Made by a program: the position numbers and the translations under genes | The notes under the pieces: model-generated | What the model saw: the letters and a program-made list of their open reading frames with translations, nothing else | What the model was told of the DNA's origin: nothing | The model's database searches: none | Origin: CAZLQR01 sp964366455 | GTDB taxonomy: Bacteria > Patescibacteriota > Microgenomatia > UBA1406 > GWC2-37-13 | Assembly (NCBI GenBank): GCA_964366455.1 | Contig: CAYISZ010000006.1 | Coordinates: 1 to 50,132, forward strand | Length of the DNA stretch: 50,132 bases | Direction of reading: 5' to 3' | Shown: positions 7,773 through 14,580 of the stretch, one piece after another | Position numbering within the stretch: position 1 is the first letter of the stretch | Layout: every line of letters begins with the position of its first letter

Positions 7773-9458
7773 TTACATTTTTTCTACGGTCTGTATACCT
7801 AGAAGGTTCAGGCCTGATTGGAGAATGTTAGCGGTTGATGCGGTGAGTTGCAATCTAAATGCGCGAGATTGTCCTTCAGACTTGAGGACTGGATGTTTCT
7901 GATAAAAAAGATTAAATGCTTGGGCGATAGAGTAGAGGTGTGTAGCAATATCAGAAGGCGAGTAACGCTGTGATGCCTGCTCCACTACCTCAGGATACTT
8001 AACTAAAAGTCTTAAAAGCTGGCTCTCTTCAGGTTCTAGTTCCTCCCCTACCTCCACGTCGCTTAATGTTTGGTCTCGCAGAATGCTGCTGGCTCTGACA
8101 AAAGCGTATAGCATGTACGGACCTGAGTTTCCTTGCATATTTAACAGTACTTCCCAATCAAAAATAACATCTTGTTGTGGAGTATGTTTGAGATCGTTCC
8201 ACTTGAGCGATGCGATGGCAACCTCAGGACCTACCTTTGAGTCGGATCCGAGTTTAGATGCGCGAGTCTCTGCTTCTTCGATAACATCCTCCAGCCAAAT
8301 AGTATTACCCTTTCTTGTGGACATTTTTTGGTCCTTAAACCTATACAAACCATGCGCAATATGGACTCGTTGCTCCTTAGCAAACCAGCCAAGCATTGTT
8401 TCTAGTTCGTAAAGCTGTCTGAAGTAAAGCGTTTGTTCTGCACCAACCTCATTAATAACTAAAATGTCGTTGCCGTATTTATCTTTTCTAAACTTATCTG
8501 TAGCTAGGTCTCTAGTTACATAAAGAGAAGCTCCATCGCTTTTTGTAATCATAAGTGGGGGATACTTTTCACCGACAAACTCAACTATCACCGCTCCTTC
8601 ACTTTTCTTAATTAGTTTTTTGTTTTTTAATTCTTCAACGACAGATTGAAGGTCTTTTTCAAAGTATGATTCCCCGAAACCACGTCCATCATTTTCAGTA
8701 AAAGTAATTCCTAATTTTTTATAGATAAAGTCAAACTCCTTCCAAGACCATTCGACGCACTTATTCCAGAGTGAGCGCGTGTTCTTGTCGCCAGATTCAA
8801 GAAGTTTAAAATTCGCCCGTGCTCGATCTTCTAACTCAGGATTTTTCTCGGCCTCATCGTGGAACTTTACATAAAGATCAACAAGAATTTTTACAGGTCG
8901 GGGAGAGGCTTCAATTTCTTTGAGACTCCCCCATTCTTGAATCGCATAAATTAATTTTCCAAACTGCGTTCCCCAATCCCCTACATGATTGTCCCTTTTA
9001 ACCTCATAGCCAACCGCTTCAAGCAGGTTTGCAACTGCGTCTCCAATGATTGTTGAGCGAAGGTGGCCAATGGTAAAGGGTTTTGCAATATTTGGAGATG
9101 AATACTCAACAATTACGATTTTGCTTTTCTTAGGAAAGAATGAAGCGATGCTGAAATCTACCTTGGCAAATTGATTTAATTGTTCTAACAGTCGAGTTGG
9201 GGATAGGTGAACGTTGATAAAGCCGGGTTTTAAGACCTCTACCCTATCTATTAATTCATTTTTGGGAATTGCCTTGGCTATTTTTTCCGCTAACTCCATC
9301 GGAGATGTCTTTAGTTTATTCGCAAGACGTAACGCAATGTTCGTTGCATAATCTCCATGACTTAGATCTGTGGGATGAGTCAAGGTAACGGTCTCATCCT
9401 TTATACTAAGAGTGTTCAAAGCGGAGTTAATAATGGTCTCAATTTCGGTTCGTAGCAT
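7773..9458 (-). CDS. argS: Arginyl-tRNA synthetase
   Basis: ArgS charges tRNA-Arg using ATP. The 561-residue class I synthetase has the N-terminal additive domain (1-100), the family stretch SSPNIAKPFTIGHLRST with the HIGH-like tetrapeptide at 129-132, the variant second signature KMSTRKGN, and the all-helical anticodon-binding domain at the end (SRAFRLQLTASTANILQSGL, about 535 onwards). Length is normal. It is first in the argS-MFS-radA run. A -10 box (TATCAT) with an upstream TG ends 6 nt before the ATG, which suggests a leaderless message. Confidence 0.98.
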   Translation of the reverse strand: MLRTEIETIINSALNTLSIKDETVTLTHPTDLSHGDYATNIALRLANKLKTSPMELAEKIAKAIPKNELIDRVEVLKPGFINVHLSPTRLLEQLNQFAKVDFSIASFFPKKSKIVIVEYSSPNIAKPFTIGHLRSTIIGDAVANLLEAVGYEVKRDNHVGDWGTQFGKLIYAIQEWGSLKEIEASPRPVKILVDLYVKFHDEAEKNPELEDRARANFKLLESGDKNTRSLWNKCVEWSWKEFDFIYKKLGITFTENDGRGFGESYFEKDLQSVVEELKNKKLIKKSEGAVIVEFVGEKYPPLMITKSDGASLYVTRDLATDKFRKDKYGNDILVINEVGAEQTLYFRQLYELETMLGWFAKEQRVHIAHGLYRFKDQKMSTRKGNTIWLEDVIEEAETRASKLGSDSKVGPEVAIASLKWNDLKHTPQQDVIFDWEVLLNMQGNSGPYMLYAFVRASSILRDQTLSDVEVGEELEPEESQLLRLLVKYPEVVEQASQRYSPSDIATHLYSIAQAFNLFYQKHPVLKSEGQSRAFRLQLTASTANILQSGLNLLGIQTVEKM

Positions 9459-9464
9459 GAAGAT

Positions 9465-9470
9465 ATGATA
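9465..9470 (-). promoter_or_regulatory. Extended -10 box of argS, leaderless arrangement
   Basis: On the minus strand the sequence reads TGATATCAT, an extended -10 (TG, one base, TATCAT). Six bases separate it from the argS ATG, so transcription should start at or next to the A of the start codon. Confidence 0.6.
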
Positions 9471-9475
9471 TCAGA

Positions 9476-9910
9476 TTAACGAATCTTTTTTAGGTTCCGT
9501 TTTGTAGTTTTAGCATAAGCACCAAACCTATCTCCTATAGAAATTTCCGTAGTATTCCCATTGTAAAAAATTTCACCAGGTGACCGACTCACATATCCAG
9601 TTAGTCCTTTCACATCAATTCCCTCTCCGATTCTGTCGGCCATGATGTTAGATTGAACGGCTCCATGAGTACCTGATTGTAACCAAATCGGTGTTCCTTT
9701 TACAAATATGTAACTACCAGCGGGGGCAACCTCGGATGGTTCAGTAGATGCCGTCGGTAATTCGGTTGCGTTTGCGGCGGCAACCTTTCTGTTCCGAGCC
9801 ATAAGATTCGCCCGCTCATTACTACCCATAGTTGAGGTGAGAGGTTCCGTTACTTGAGGCAACGGAGTCAATAGCTCACCTTGTCCAGGATGTTCCGCTT
9901 TTTTACCCAT
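9476..9910 (-). CDS. Hypothetical protein, Thr/Ala/Pro-rich N-terminus
   Basis: I do not recognise this 144-residue protein. It has no signal peptide or membrane segment. Residues 1-65 are rich in T, P, A, S and E and look disordered. Residues 67-144 look folded (GSYIFVKGTPIWLQSGTHGA ... GRFGAYA-like turns with many Gly and beta-formers), ending in a basic tail KTTKRNLKKIR. A strong -10 box (TATTAT) lies 6 nt upstream of the ATG, and composition is like its neighbours, which supports a real gene. It lies 17 nt before argS and downstream of the PIG-L deacetylase gene but has its own promoter. Confidence 0.65.
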   Translation of the reverse strand: MGKKAEHPGQGELLTPLPQVTEPLTSTMGSNERANLMARNRKVAAANATELPTASTEPSEVAPAGSYIFVKGTPIWLQSGTHGAVQSNIMADRIGEGIDVKGLTGYVSRSPGEIFYNGNTTEISIGDRFGAYAKTTKRNLKKIR

Positions 9911-9916
9911 AATCCT

Positions 9917-9922
9917 ATAATA
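9917..9922 (-). promoter_or_regulatory. -10 box of the hypothetical gene, leaderless arrangement
   Basis: TATTAT on the minus strand, 6 nt before the ATG at 9910, predicts a transcript starting at the initiation codon. Confidence 0.55.
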
Positions 9923-9939
9923 TCATGCTTGGCCAAATT

Positions 9940-10596
9940 TTATTCGCGAAACCTCACAAGAAAATATTCCTTCATAAAATTTCCAAACAGCTTTATGATC
10001 CTTTGAGCATCATGAACCTGAGATTTATGAAGATACATAGAATCCGTCTTAATCTTTCGGACGGCCGATATATCCACGGTTTCATCAATTTCTTCTAATT
10101 TATATCCATCGGGGCGGTAAATAAAATACTCACCGAATTTAGATGTCTGTTCCCTACTCAAGCAGTAGTACATAATCTTTTTTACATAGTTTAATTTTTC
10201 AAAGACGTAGCTAGAGATCATCGATACAGCTATATGGTCTAGATGTCCAGATACTCCCCGCGGTTCAAAGGTAATAAAAATCTCAGGTTTTAATCTATCG
10301 CTTATTTTTTTTATCTTTGCTGCAATTTCATGATATTGAAGGTTGTTCAGCGAGCCGTCCGCATAGTTTAGGAAGAATACTTTTTTAGTTCCAAGAAACT
10401 TTGAGGATGCGCGAAGTTCCCGTTGACGGATTTTACCAAGTGGTAGTTTGGACGTTGCGTGTGAGTTCTTGCCAGCATCACCATTAGTGACACAGATTAG
10501 ATAAACTTCATAAGTCTTTGTAAGTAGATGAATAGTTCCGGAAGGTCCAAATGATTCATCATCAGGATGCGCAAAAATACAAAGAACTCTTTTCAT
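9940..10596 (-). CDS. PIG-L/LmbE family zinc-dependent deacetylase
   Basis: This family removes N-acetyl groups from GlcNAc conjugates (PIG-L, MshB, BshB). The 218-residue protein starts with a beta strand and the zinc motif AHPDDE at residues 9-14 (His10 and Asp13 as ligands). The distal zinc motif SGHLDHIAVS supplies the third ligand, and VTNGDAGKNS follows the usual VTxGexG pattern. Length suits a stand-alone LmbE domain. It is divergent from a cysteine-ligase gene that resembles MshC, and the two starts are only 21 bp apart. That recalls the MshB-MshC pair of mycothiol synthesis, but substrate cannot be decided from the sequence. Confidence 0.9.
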   Translation of the reverse strand: MKRVLCIFAHPDDESFGPSGTIHLLTKTYEVYLICVTNGDAGKNSHATSKLPLGKIRQRELRASSKFLGTKKVFFLNYADGSLNNLQYHEIAAKIKKISDRLKPEIFITFEPRGVSGHLDHIAVSMISSYVFEKLNYVKKIMYYCLSREQTSKFGEYFIYRPDGYKLEEIDETVDISAVRKIKTDSMYLHKSQVHDAQRIIKLFGNFMKEYFLVRFRE

Positions 10597-10600
10597 ACGG

Positions 10601-10608
10601 TATAATTA
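10601..10608. promoter_or_regulatory. Overlapping divergent -10 region
   Basis: On the plus strand TATAAT occupies 10601-10606, upstream of the ligase ATG at 10618. On the minus strand the overlapping TAATTA (10603-10608) sits 6 nt before the deacetylase ATG. The divergent genes therefore seem to share one -10 region, which would couple or alternate their transcription. No clear -35 was identified. Confidence 0.45.
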
Positions 10609-10617
10609 ATGATTACT

Positions 10618-11754
10618 ATGCTCCAATTATACGACTCTTTCGCGAGAATAAAGAAAGATTTCAAGCCATACAATAAAAGCAATGTGCTGCTATATGTATG
10701 TGGCATTACTCCCAACAACGCAACGCACTTAGGACATGCGTTTACATATGTGATGTTTGATGCGCTGATTCGCTTTCTCAAGTATAAGGACTTCGGAGTT
10801 ACTTATGTGCAGAACGCAACCGATGTAAATGATGGAGATGACGTAATTAAGCAAGCTAAGGAAACTGGGAAAACATGGACAGAAATTGCGCAGTTCTGGA
10901 TTGAGCATTTTCAGAAACAGATGGACGCACTCAATGTCATGCGTCCTGACAAATATCTATTAGCATCAGAATTTATCGACAGGATCGTTTCGATTAATGA
11001 GAAATTAATTACTAAAGGTTTTGCCTATGAAAAAAATGGAAATATATACTTTGACATTTCTAAATTCAAAGACTACGGTGCGCTTTCTAAGTATGGCAAT
11101 GAACAGATGTTGATGATTTCTACCGAGAGAGGAAATGACCCAAAAGATCCAAACAAAAAGAATCCATTAGATTTCGTTCTGTGGATAAAGGACGACTCCG
11201 AACCGAACTGGAAGTCACCGTGGGGTAATGGTAGACCAGGATGGCACATAGAGTGTTCTGCAATGATTGAGAGTACTCTTGGAGAGCAAATAGATATTCA
11301 CGGAGGTGGTCGAGATCTAATATTTCCACATCACGAAAGTGAAAGAGCTCAAACTGAGAGTTTTACAGGAAAAAAACCCATCGTTCAGCACTGGATGCAT
11401 ACCGGTATGGTTATGTATGAGGGTGAGAAAATGTCTAAGTCACTTGGTAATTTAGTTTTAGTAGAGGATCTTTTGAAGCAATACTCCCCTAGTGCGATTC
11501 GCTGGTTACTACTTTCTCATCATTACAGACATCCATGGGAGTATGAAGAAGAAGAATTAAAGAATTGCGAACAAAAGCTACAAGTTCTAGGCTCTAAGCT
11601 ACAAGAAAAAACTTCAGGCGACTGGAAAACAATTGAGAGATATTTGGAGGATGATTTTAACACACCAGAGGTTCTACGCTATCTACAAACCGAATGTGCT
11701 GGAGAAACGTTAAAAAAAGGTCTAGAACTGTTAGGCTTTGAAATTAAGAATTGA
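10618..11754 (+). CDS. cysS: Cysteinyl-tRNA synthetase family ligase, short MshC-like form
   Basis: This class I enzyme activates cysteine as cysteinyl-AMP. Zinc ligands of the family are present (Cys28, Cys213, His238, Glu242 in FPHHESERAQ), with HLGH at 37-40 and KMSKS at 271-275. Several blocks look closer to mycothiol ligase MshC than to CysRS: LYVCGITPNNATHLGHAFTY, YVQNATDVND, HTGMVMYEGEKMSKSLGNLV, and HHYRHPWEY. At 378 residues it lacks the CysRS anticodon-binding end (about 460 residues usual), as MshC does. It may be a minimal CysRS or a cysteinyl-aminosugar ligase; the neighbouring PIG-L deacetylase favours a look at the second. I chose the ATG at 10618; another in-frame ATG at 10609 is only 2 nt from the -10 box. 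Confidence 0.85.
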   Translation: MLQLYDSFARIKKDFKPYNKSNVLLYVCGITPNNATHLGHAFTYVMFDALIRFLKYKDFGVTYVQNATDVNDGDDVIKQAKETGKTWTEIAQFWIEHFQKQMDALNVMRPDKYLLASEFIDRIVSINEKLITKGFAYEKNGNIYFDISKFKDYGALSKYGNEQMLMISTERGNDPKDPNKKNPLDFVLWIKDDSEPNWKSPWGNGRPGWHIECSAMIESTLGEQIDIHGGGRDLIFPHHESERAQTESFTGKKPIVQHWMHTGMVMYEGEKMSKSLGNLVLVEDLLKQYSPSAIRWLLLSHHYRHPWEYEEEELKNCEQKLQVLGSKLQEKTSGDWKTIERYLEDDFNTPEVLRYLQTECAGETLKKGLELLGFEIKN

Positions 11755-11778
11755 CATTTTATTTGTAGATGGTACTAT
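11751..11778 (+). promoter_or_regulatory. Promoter of the zinc-finger gene (TTGACA-N16-TACTAT)
   Basis: A perfect -35 TTGACA (11751-11756) overlaps the ligase stop codon. After a 16-nt spacer comes TACTAT (11773-11778), and 7 nt later the ATG at 11786. This is the best -35/-10 pair with a leaderless geometry in the window. Confidence 0.7.
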
Positions 11779-11785
11779 GACTGTT

Positions 11786-12106
11786 ATGGATGAAGCACAA
11801 GAACTGGATGAAAAATGCCCAAAATGCCAGAGCCCTTTGGTTATGGCAACAACTAGGTCTGGTAAAAAACTAAAGAGATGTTCGACTAACGTTTGGAACG
11901 CAGAGACAAGATCTTCAACGGGGTGTGATTACGTAGAATGGCAGAAAGGTGCCACCGAACAAACAGATGAAGACTGCCCAAAATGTGGCTCAAAACTCGT
12001 AATCTATACGAGCGCTTCTGGAAAGAAGCTAAAGAAGTGCTCCACCAACAGTTGGAATAGAGAAACCAAATCTTCCGAAGGTTGCGACTACGTTCAGTGG
12101 CTTTGA
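11786..12106 (+). CDS. Small protein with two topoisomerase-type zinc fingers
   Basis: The 106-residue protein consists almost entirely of two tandem copies of one module: CPKC ... SGKKLKRCSTN ... GCDYVEW and CPKC ... SGKKLKKCSTN ... GCDYVQW, each with four cysteines. This is the zf-C4_Topoisom type found at the C-terminus of topoisomerase I, here free-standing. It probably binds single-stranded nucleic acid. The ATG at 11786 is preferred over 11777 because it lies 7 nt from the -10 box. The glycosylase gene follows 5 nt later, so a DNA-repair link is plausible but inferred. Confidence 0.8.
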   Translation: MDEAQELDEKCPKCQSPLVMATTRSGKKLKRCSTNVWNAETRSSTGCDYVEWQKGATEQTDEDCPKCGSKLVIYTSASGKKLKKCSTNSWNRETKSSEGCDYVQWL

Positions 12107-12111
12107 TTTCT

Positions 12112-12711
12112 ATGAGTGCTAAGGCAAGAAAACATCTTCAAAGTGTCGACGCAAAGCTCTATAGTTATATTGAAAAAATAACAATCCCAGACTTTACAAA
12201 GCGTCAGGACTCCTTCACTGAACTCTGTGACACTATAATCTCTCAGCAACTATCAGGAAAGGCAGCATCAACTATATTCGAGAGATTCAAATCCCTTTTC
12301 CCCAATAAAAAGATTACTGTAGAGAAACTTCTTAAACTTGATGATGAAAGAATTAGATCTTGTGGCACTTCGTGGGCGAAGGTGAGAAGTCTAAAAGATC
12401 TTGCGCAAAAAGTTAAAGATGGACTGGTGAATCTTGAGAAATTAGATGTTATGAGCGATGAGGAAGTTAAGACGCATTTAGTTCAGATTAAAGGTATCGG
12501 TCCATGGTCTGCTGAAATGTTCTTAATGTTTTCCTTAGGCAGAGAGGACATCTTCTCGTTGGGTGACCTAGGACTGAAAAAGGGGCTAATGAAGGTCTAT
12601 GGCATGAAGAAAGAACCTTCGGTAAAGCAGATTGAAAAGATAGTGTCAAAATGGAGACCTCATAGAACGTACGCAAGTAGAATACTTTGGAAAAGTTTGG
12701 AGATAGAGTAG
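12112..12711 (+). CDS. DNA-3-methyladenine glycosylase (AlkA-like, HhH-GPD)
   Basis: This enzyme excises alkylated purines from DNA in base excision repair. The 199-residue protein is all helical with the conserved SQQLSGKAA block (residues about 43-51, family ISQQxS.kaA), the helix-hairpin-helix IKGIGPWSAEMFLMFSLG, and downstream FSLGDLGLKKG carrying the catalytic Asp of the HhH-GPD fold. The AlkA N-terminal TBP-like domain is absent, giving a core-only enzyme. ATG 12112 is chosen; a TTG at 12082 would overlap the zinc-finger gene. Its stop nearly abuts the convergent LytR_C gene. Confidence 0.9.
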   Translation: MSAKARKHLQSVDAKLYSYIEKITIPDFTKRQDSFTELCDTIISQQLSGKAASTIFERFKSLFPNKKITVEKLLKLDDERIRSCGTSWAKVRSLKDLAQKVKDGLVNLEKLDVMSDEEVKTHLVQIKGIGPWSAEMFLMFSLGREDIFSLGDLGLKKGLMKVYGMKKEPSVKQIEKIVSKWRPHRTYASRILWKSLEIE

Positions 12712-12713
12712 GC

Positions 12714-13262
12714 TTACTTGCCCACTATTATAATGATGTCGAAGTCTGAATCTTCGCTTAATGTAGCAATTTCAGCCGCAAAGCTATAGTCAGTTAACTG
12801 CGTCTTAATCTTTTTAGCCGTTGCTAAAGCAGAGTCTTTTGCCTTAATTATCGCTCCCGTATAGTCAAAATTGTCTGCGTTACCGGTCTCAACAGAGTCA
12901 TAGCCAGCATCCTGCAGAGCCGTCTGCATTTTTCCTGCAACTCCTTCGGCGCCGCTCCCATTTTGAACCTGGATGCTTGGTCCCACCTTTACTTTTTCTG
13001 CAGCTGTTGGCGCGGGAGTAGTTGTGGTCTCAACGGCTTCACTGATAGTAGGTTCTACGGTTATTTCGGTTACGGTTGGCGTTATATCAGCCACTTCAGT
13101 GGTAGTTGCTGATGGCCTAAACAATAAAAAGGCAGCAACTGCTGCTGCTACGAGAGCTACAAGTATCCAAACTTTCTTTCCACCTTTTTTCTGATTTGAA
13201 GACATCGATGGGTACGACTGGATAGGTGTCTGATCTAGAATTGAGCCCCCTTCGGTTTCCAT
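12714..13262 (-). CDS. Membrane-anchored LytR_C domain protein
   Basis: The 182-residue protein has a short cytoplasmic N-terminus, a basic KKGGKK stretch, one transmembrane helix (about 28-46, VWILVALVAAAVAAFLLF), a long Thr/Val/Pro/Glu-rich linker (about 50-93), and a C-terminal LytR_C-like domain (about 95-182) with the signature VQNGSGAEGVAGKM and a final VGK. LytR_C domains accompany cell-wall glycopolymer ligases, but here the domain stands alone, so a wall-associated role is inferred. The ATG at 13262 is preferred to an upstream GTG (13283) because a -10 box lies between them. Confidence 0.8.
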   Translation of the reverse strand: METEGGSILDQTPIQSYPSMSSNQKKGGKKVWILVALVAAAVAAFLLFRPSATTTEVADITPTVTEITVEPTISEAVETTTTPAPTAAEKVKVGPSIQVQNGSGAEGVAGKMQTALQDAGYDSVETGNADNFDYTGAIIKAKDSALATAKKIKTQLTDYSFAAEIATLSEDSDFDIIIIVGK

Positions 13263-13270
13263 ACGAGGAT

Positions 13271-13276
13271 TGTATA
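13271..13276 (-). promoter_or_regulatory. -10 box of the LytR_C gene
   Basis: TATACA on the minus strand ends 8 nt before the ATG at 13262, predicting a leader of about one base. Confidence 0.4.
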
Positions 13277-13307
13277 GTACCACCTACGAAATGTCAAAGC
13301 ATCTGGT

Positions 13308-13329
13308 ACCTGCCTGCCGGCAGGCAGGT
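13308..13329. repeat. Perfect 22-bp palindrome
   Basis: ACCTGCCTGCC is followed immediately by its exact complement GGCAGGCAGGT. It is GC-rich in AT-rich surroundings and ends one base before the stop codon of the small membrane protein. No T-run follows on either strand, so it is not a classic intrinsic terminator, though it could form a cruciform or an mRNA 3'-end hairpin. I recall similar palindromes being scattered in CPR genomes, but this window has a single copy. Confidence 0.8.
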
Positions 13330-13608
13330 CTAGTATTTAGTGTGGAGCAGTTTATGTGCAAGTTTAATTAGCCATTTAAGTTTTCCGGTAAAGGTCATGT
13401 ATGTGATAAAGACAATCGGAGCAAGTGGGACAAGATATATATAAAGTATTAGATCATACTTGGTAGCAATCGCTAAATAAACAACGCCAGGAAGTAAAGC
13501 GAGGTAACCCATAACAGCAAAAAGTATTTTTTTAAACGATAAAGGAATCTTAATCTTACTCAGATCTCTAATTTGTTGGTTCAAATTGTGGTCCGTTTTA
13601 TGATACAT
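13330..13608 (-). CDS. Small membrane protein of unknown function
   Basis: The 92-residue protein has a polar N-terminus (MYHKTDHNLNQQIRDLSK) and two hydrophobic helices (about residues 27-48 and 53-74), followed by a basic tail. I recognise no family. The start at 13608 is chosen because a TACTCT -10 box with an upstream TG lies exactly 6 nt before it; an in-frame Met 11 codons upstream overlaps that box. The stop codon abuts the 22-bp palindrome. Confidence 0.6.
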   Translation of the reverse strand: MYHKTDHNLNQQIRDLSKIKIPLSFKKILFAVMGYLALLPGVVYLAIATKYDLILYIYLVPLAPIVFITYMTFTGKLKWLIKLAHKLLHTKY

Positions 13609-13614
13609 CCTTAA

Positions 13615-13620
13615 AGAGTA
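13615..13620 (-). promoter_or_regulatory. Extended -10 box of the small membrane-protein gene
   Basis: TGCTACTCT on the minus strand (TG, one base, TACTCT) ends 6 nt before the ATG. Confidence 0.4.
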
Positions 13621-13676
13621 GCATAAGCCTATGCCAAGCAAAAGCAGAATATAGAATTAGGAATTTAGAATAAAGG

Positions 13677-13682
13677 TATAAT
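13677..13682 (+). promoter_or_regulatory. -10 box of the PEGA/SH3 gene, leaderless arrangement
   Basis: A perfect TATAAT ends 6 nt before the ATG at 13689. No strong -35 is seen about 17 nt upstream. Confidence 0.6.
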
Positions 13683-13688
13683 AGGGAT

Positions 13689-14573
13689 ATGCGTCGAAGC
13701 TCATTCAAAGGGAAGTTAATTCTCCTGACCGTTCTAGTGTTTTTATTTGGGCTATTTTTATTGGGAAAATTTTTTCTATTTAACAATCAGTTAGAACTGG
13801 GAGAAATTAACATCATTTCAACACCAAAGTCAGTGGTTTATTTAGACCAGATTCAAGTGGGTAGTACTCCAATTCAACAAAAAATTAAAGTTGGCGAATA
13901 TCAAATTAAGTTAATTCCTAACAAAGAAGCCTCTCAGTCTGCTACTTGGCAAGGTAAGATAAAGGTTTACAAAAATGCGGTTACCTTCGTCGGTCGCGTT
14001 CTTGGCACATCCGACATTTCAACAGCGGGTGAAATATTAACGGTAACCAAAATGAGCTCAAAACCAAGCCGAGACGATATCGGAGAAATAGCCGTCGAAT
14101 CTGAGCCACAGGGCGCACTAGTATTTCTAGATTTAGATGAGAAGGGAGTTGCTCCTCTAATTTTAACTGACGTTCCAAAAGGCACGCATGAATTATCGAT
14201 ATACCTTCCAGGATTTATAAGGAGAACGCTAAAATTAAACGTTGAGAGTGGTTTTAGAACTTCTACAACGGTAAAGCTTGCGATTGATCAACTTTCTCAA
14301 CAGGAAGCGTCTAAGAGCGCCACAATTACCAATACATCGAAGAACTCTAGCTCAACCGGAGCTAAAAGCATAATGATAAGAATCAAAGAAACGCCGACGG
14401 GTTGGCTAAGAGTTAGATCAGAGCCCTCTGTTGGCGCATCCGAGTCTGCAAAGGTTAATCCAGGAGAAAGTTACGCTCTGATTGAAGAGATTCCAAACTG
14501 GTATAAAATTTTGTTCAACGATGAACAGGAAGGCTGGGTTGCGGCGCAATACTCAGAAAAAGTTAATCAGTAG
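13689..14573 (+). CDS. Membrane-anchored PEGA and SH3 domain protein
   Basis: The 294-residue protein has an N-terminal transmembrane anchor (10-31). Two PEGA-like repeats follow, at about 38-85 (STPKSVVYLDQIQVGSTPI) and about 133-190 (SEPQGALVFLDLDEKGVAPL ... GTHELSIYLPGF). After a Ser/Thr linker, a C-terminal bacterial SH3 domain spans about 226-290 (GWLRVRSEPS ... WYKILFNDEQEGWVAAQY). PEGA domains sit on surface proteins and bacterial SH3 domains often bind cell wall, so it is probably an extracytoplasmic envelope protein. It runs convergent to the polysaccharide operon, with 7 nt between stops. Confidence 0.85.
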   Translation: MRRSSFKGKLILLTVLVFLFGLFLLGKFFLFNNQLELGEINIISTPKSVVYLDQIQVGSTPIQQKIKVGEYQIKLIPNKEASQSATWQGKIKVYKNAVTFVGRVLGTSDISTAGEILTVTKMSSKPSRDDIGEIAVESEPQGALVFLDLDEKGVAPLILTDVPKGTHELSIYLPGFIRRTLKLNVESGFRTSTTVKLAIDQLSQQEASKSATITNTSKNSSSTGAKSIMIRIKETPTGWLRVRSEPSVGASESAKVNPGESYALIEEIPNWYKILFNDEQEGWVAAQYSEKVNQ

Positions 14574-14580
14574 TTAGCGG

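Noticed and set aside
8083..8412. Plus-strand open frame of about 110 codons inside argS
   Set aside because: It is antisense to a strongly supported synthetase, has no family features, and arises from the codon pattern of argS.
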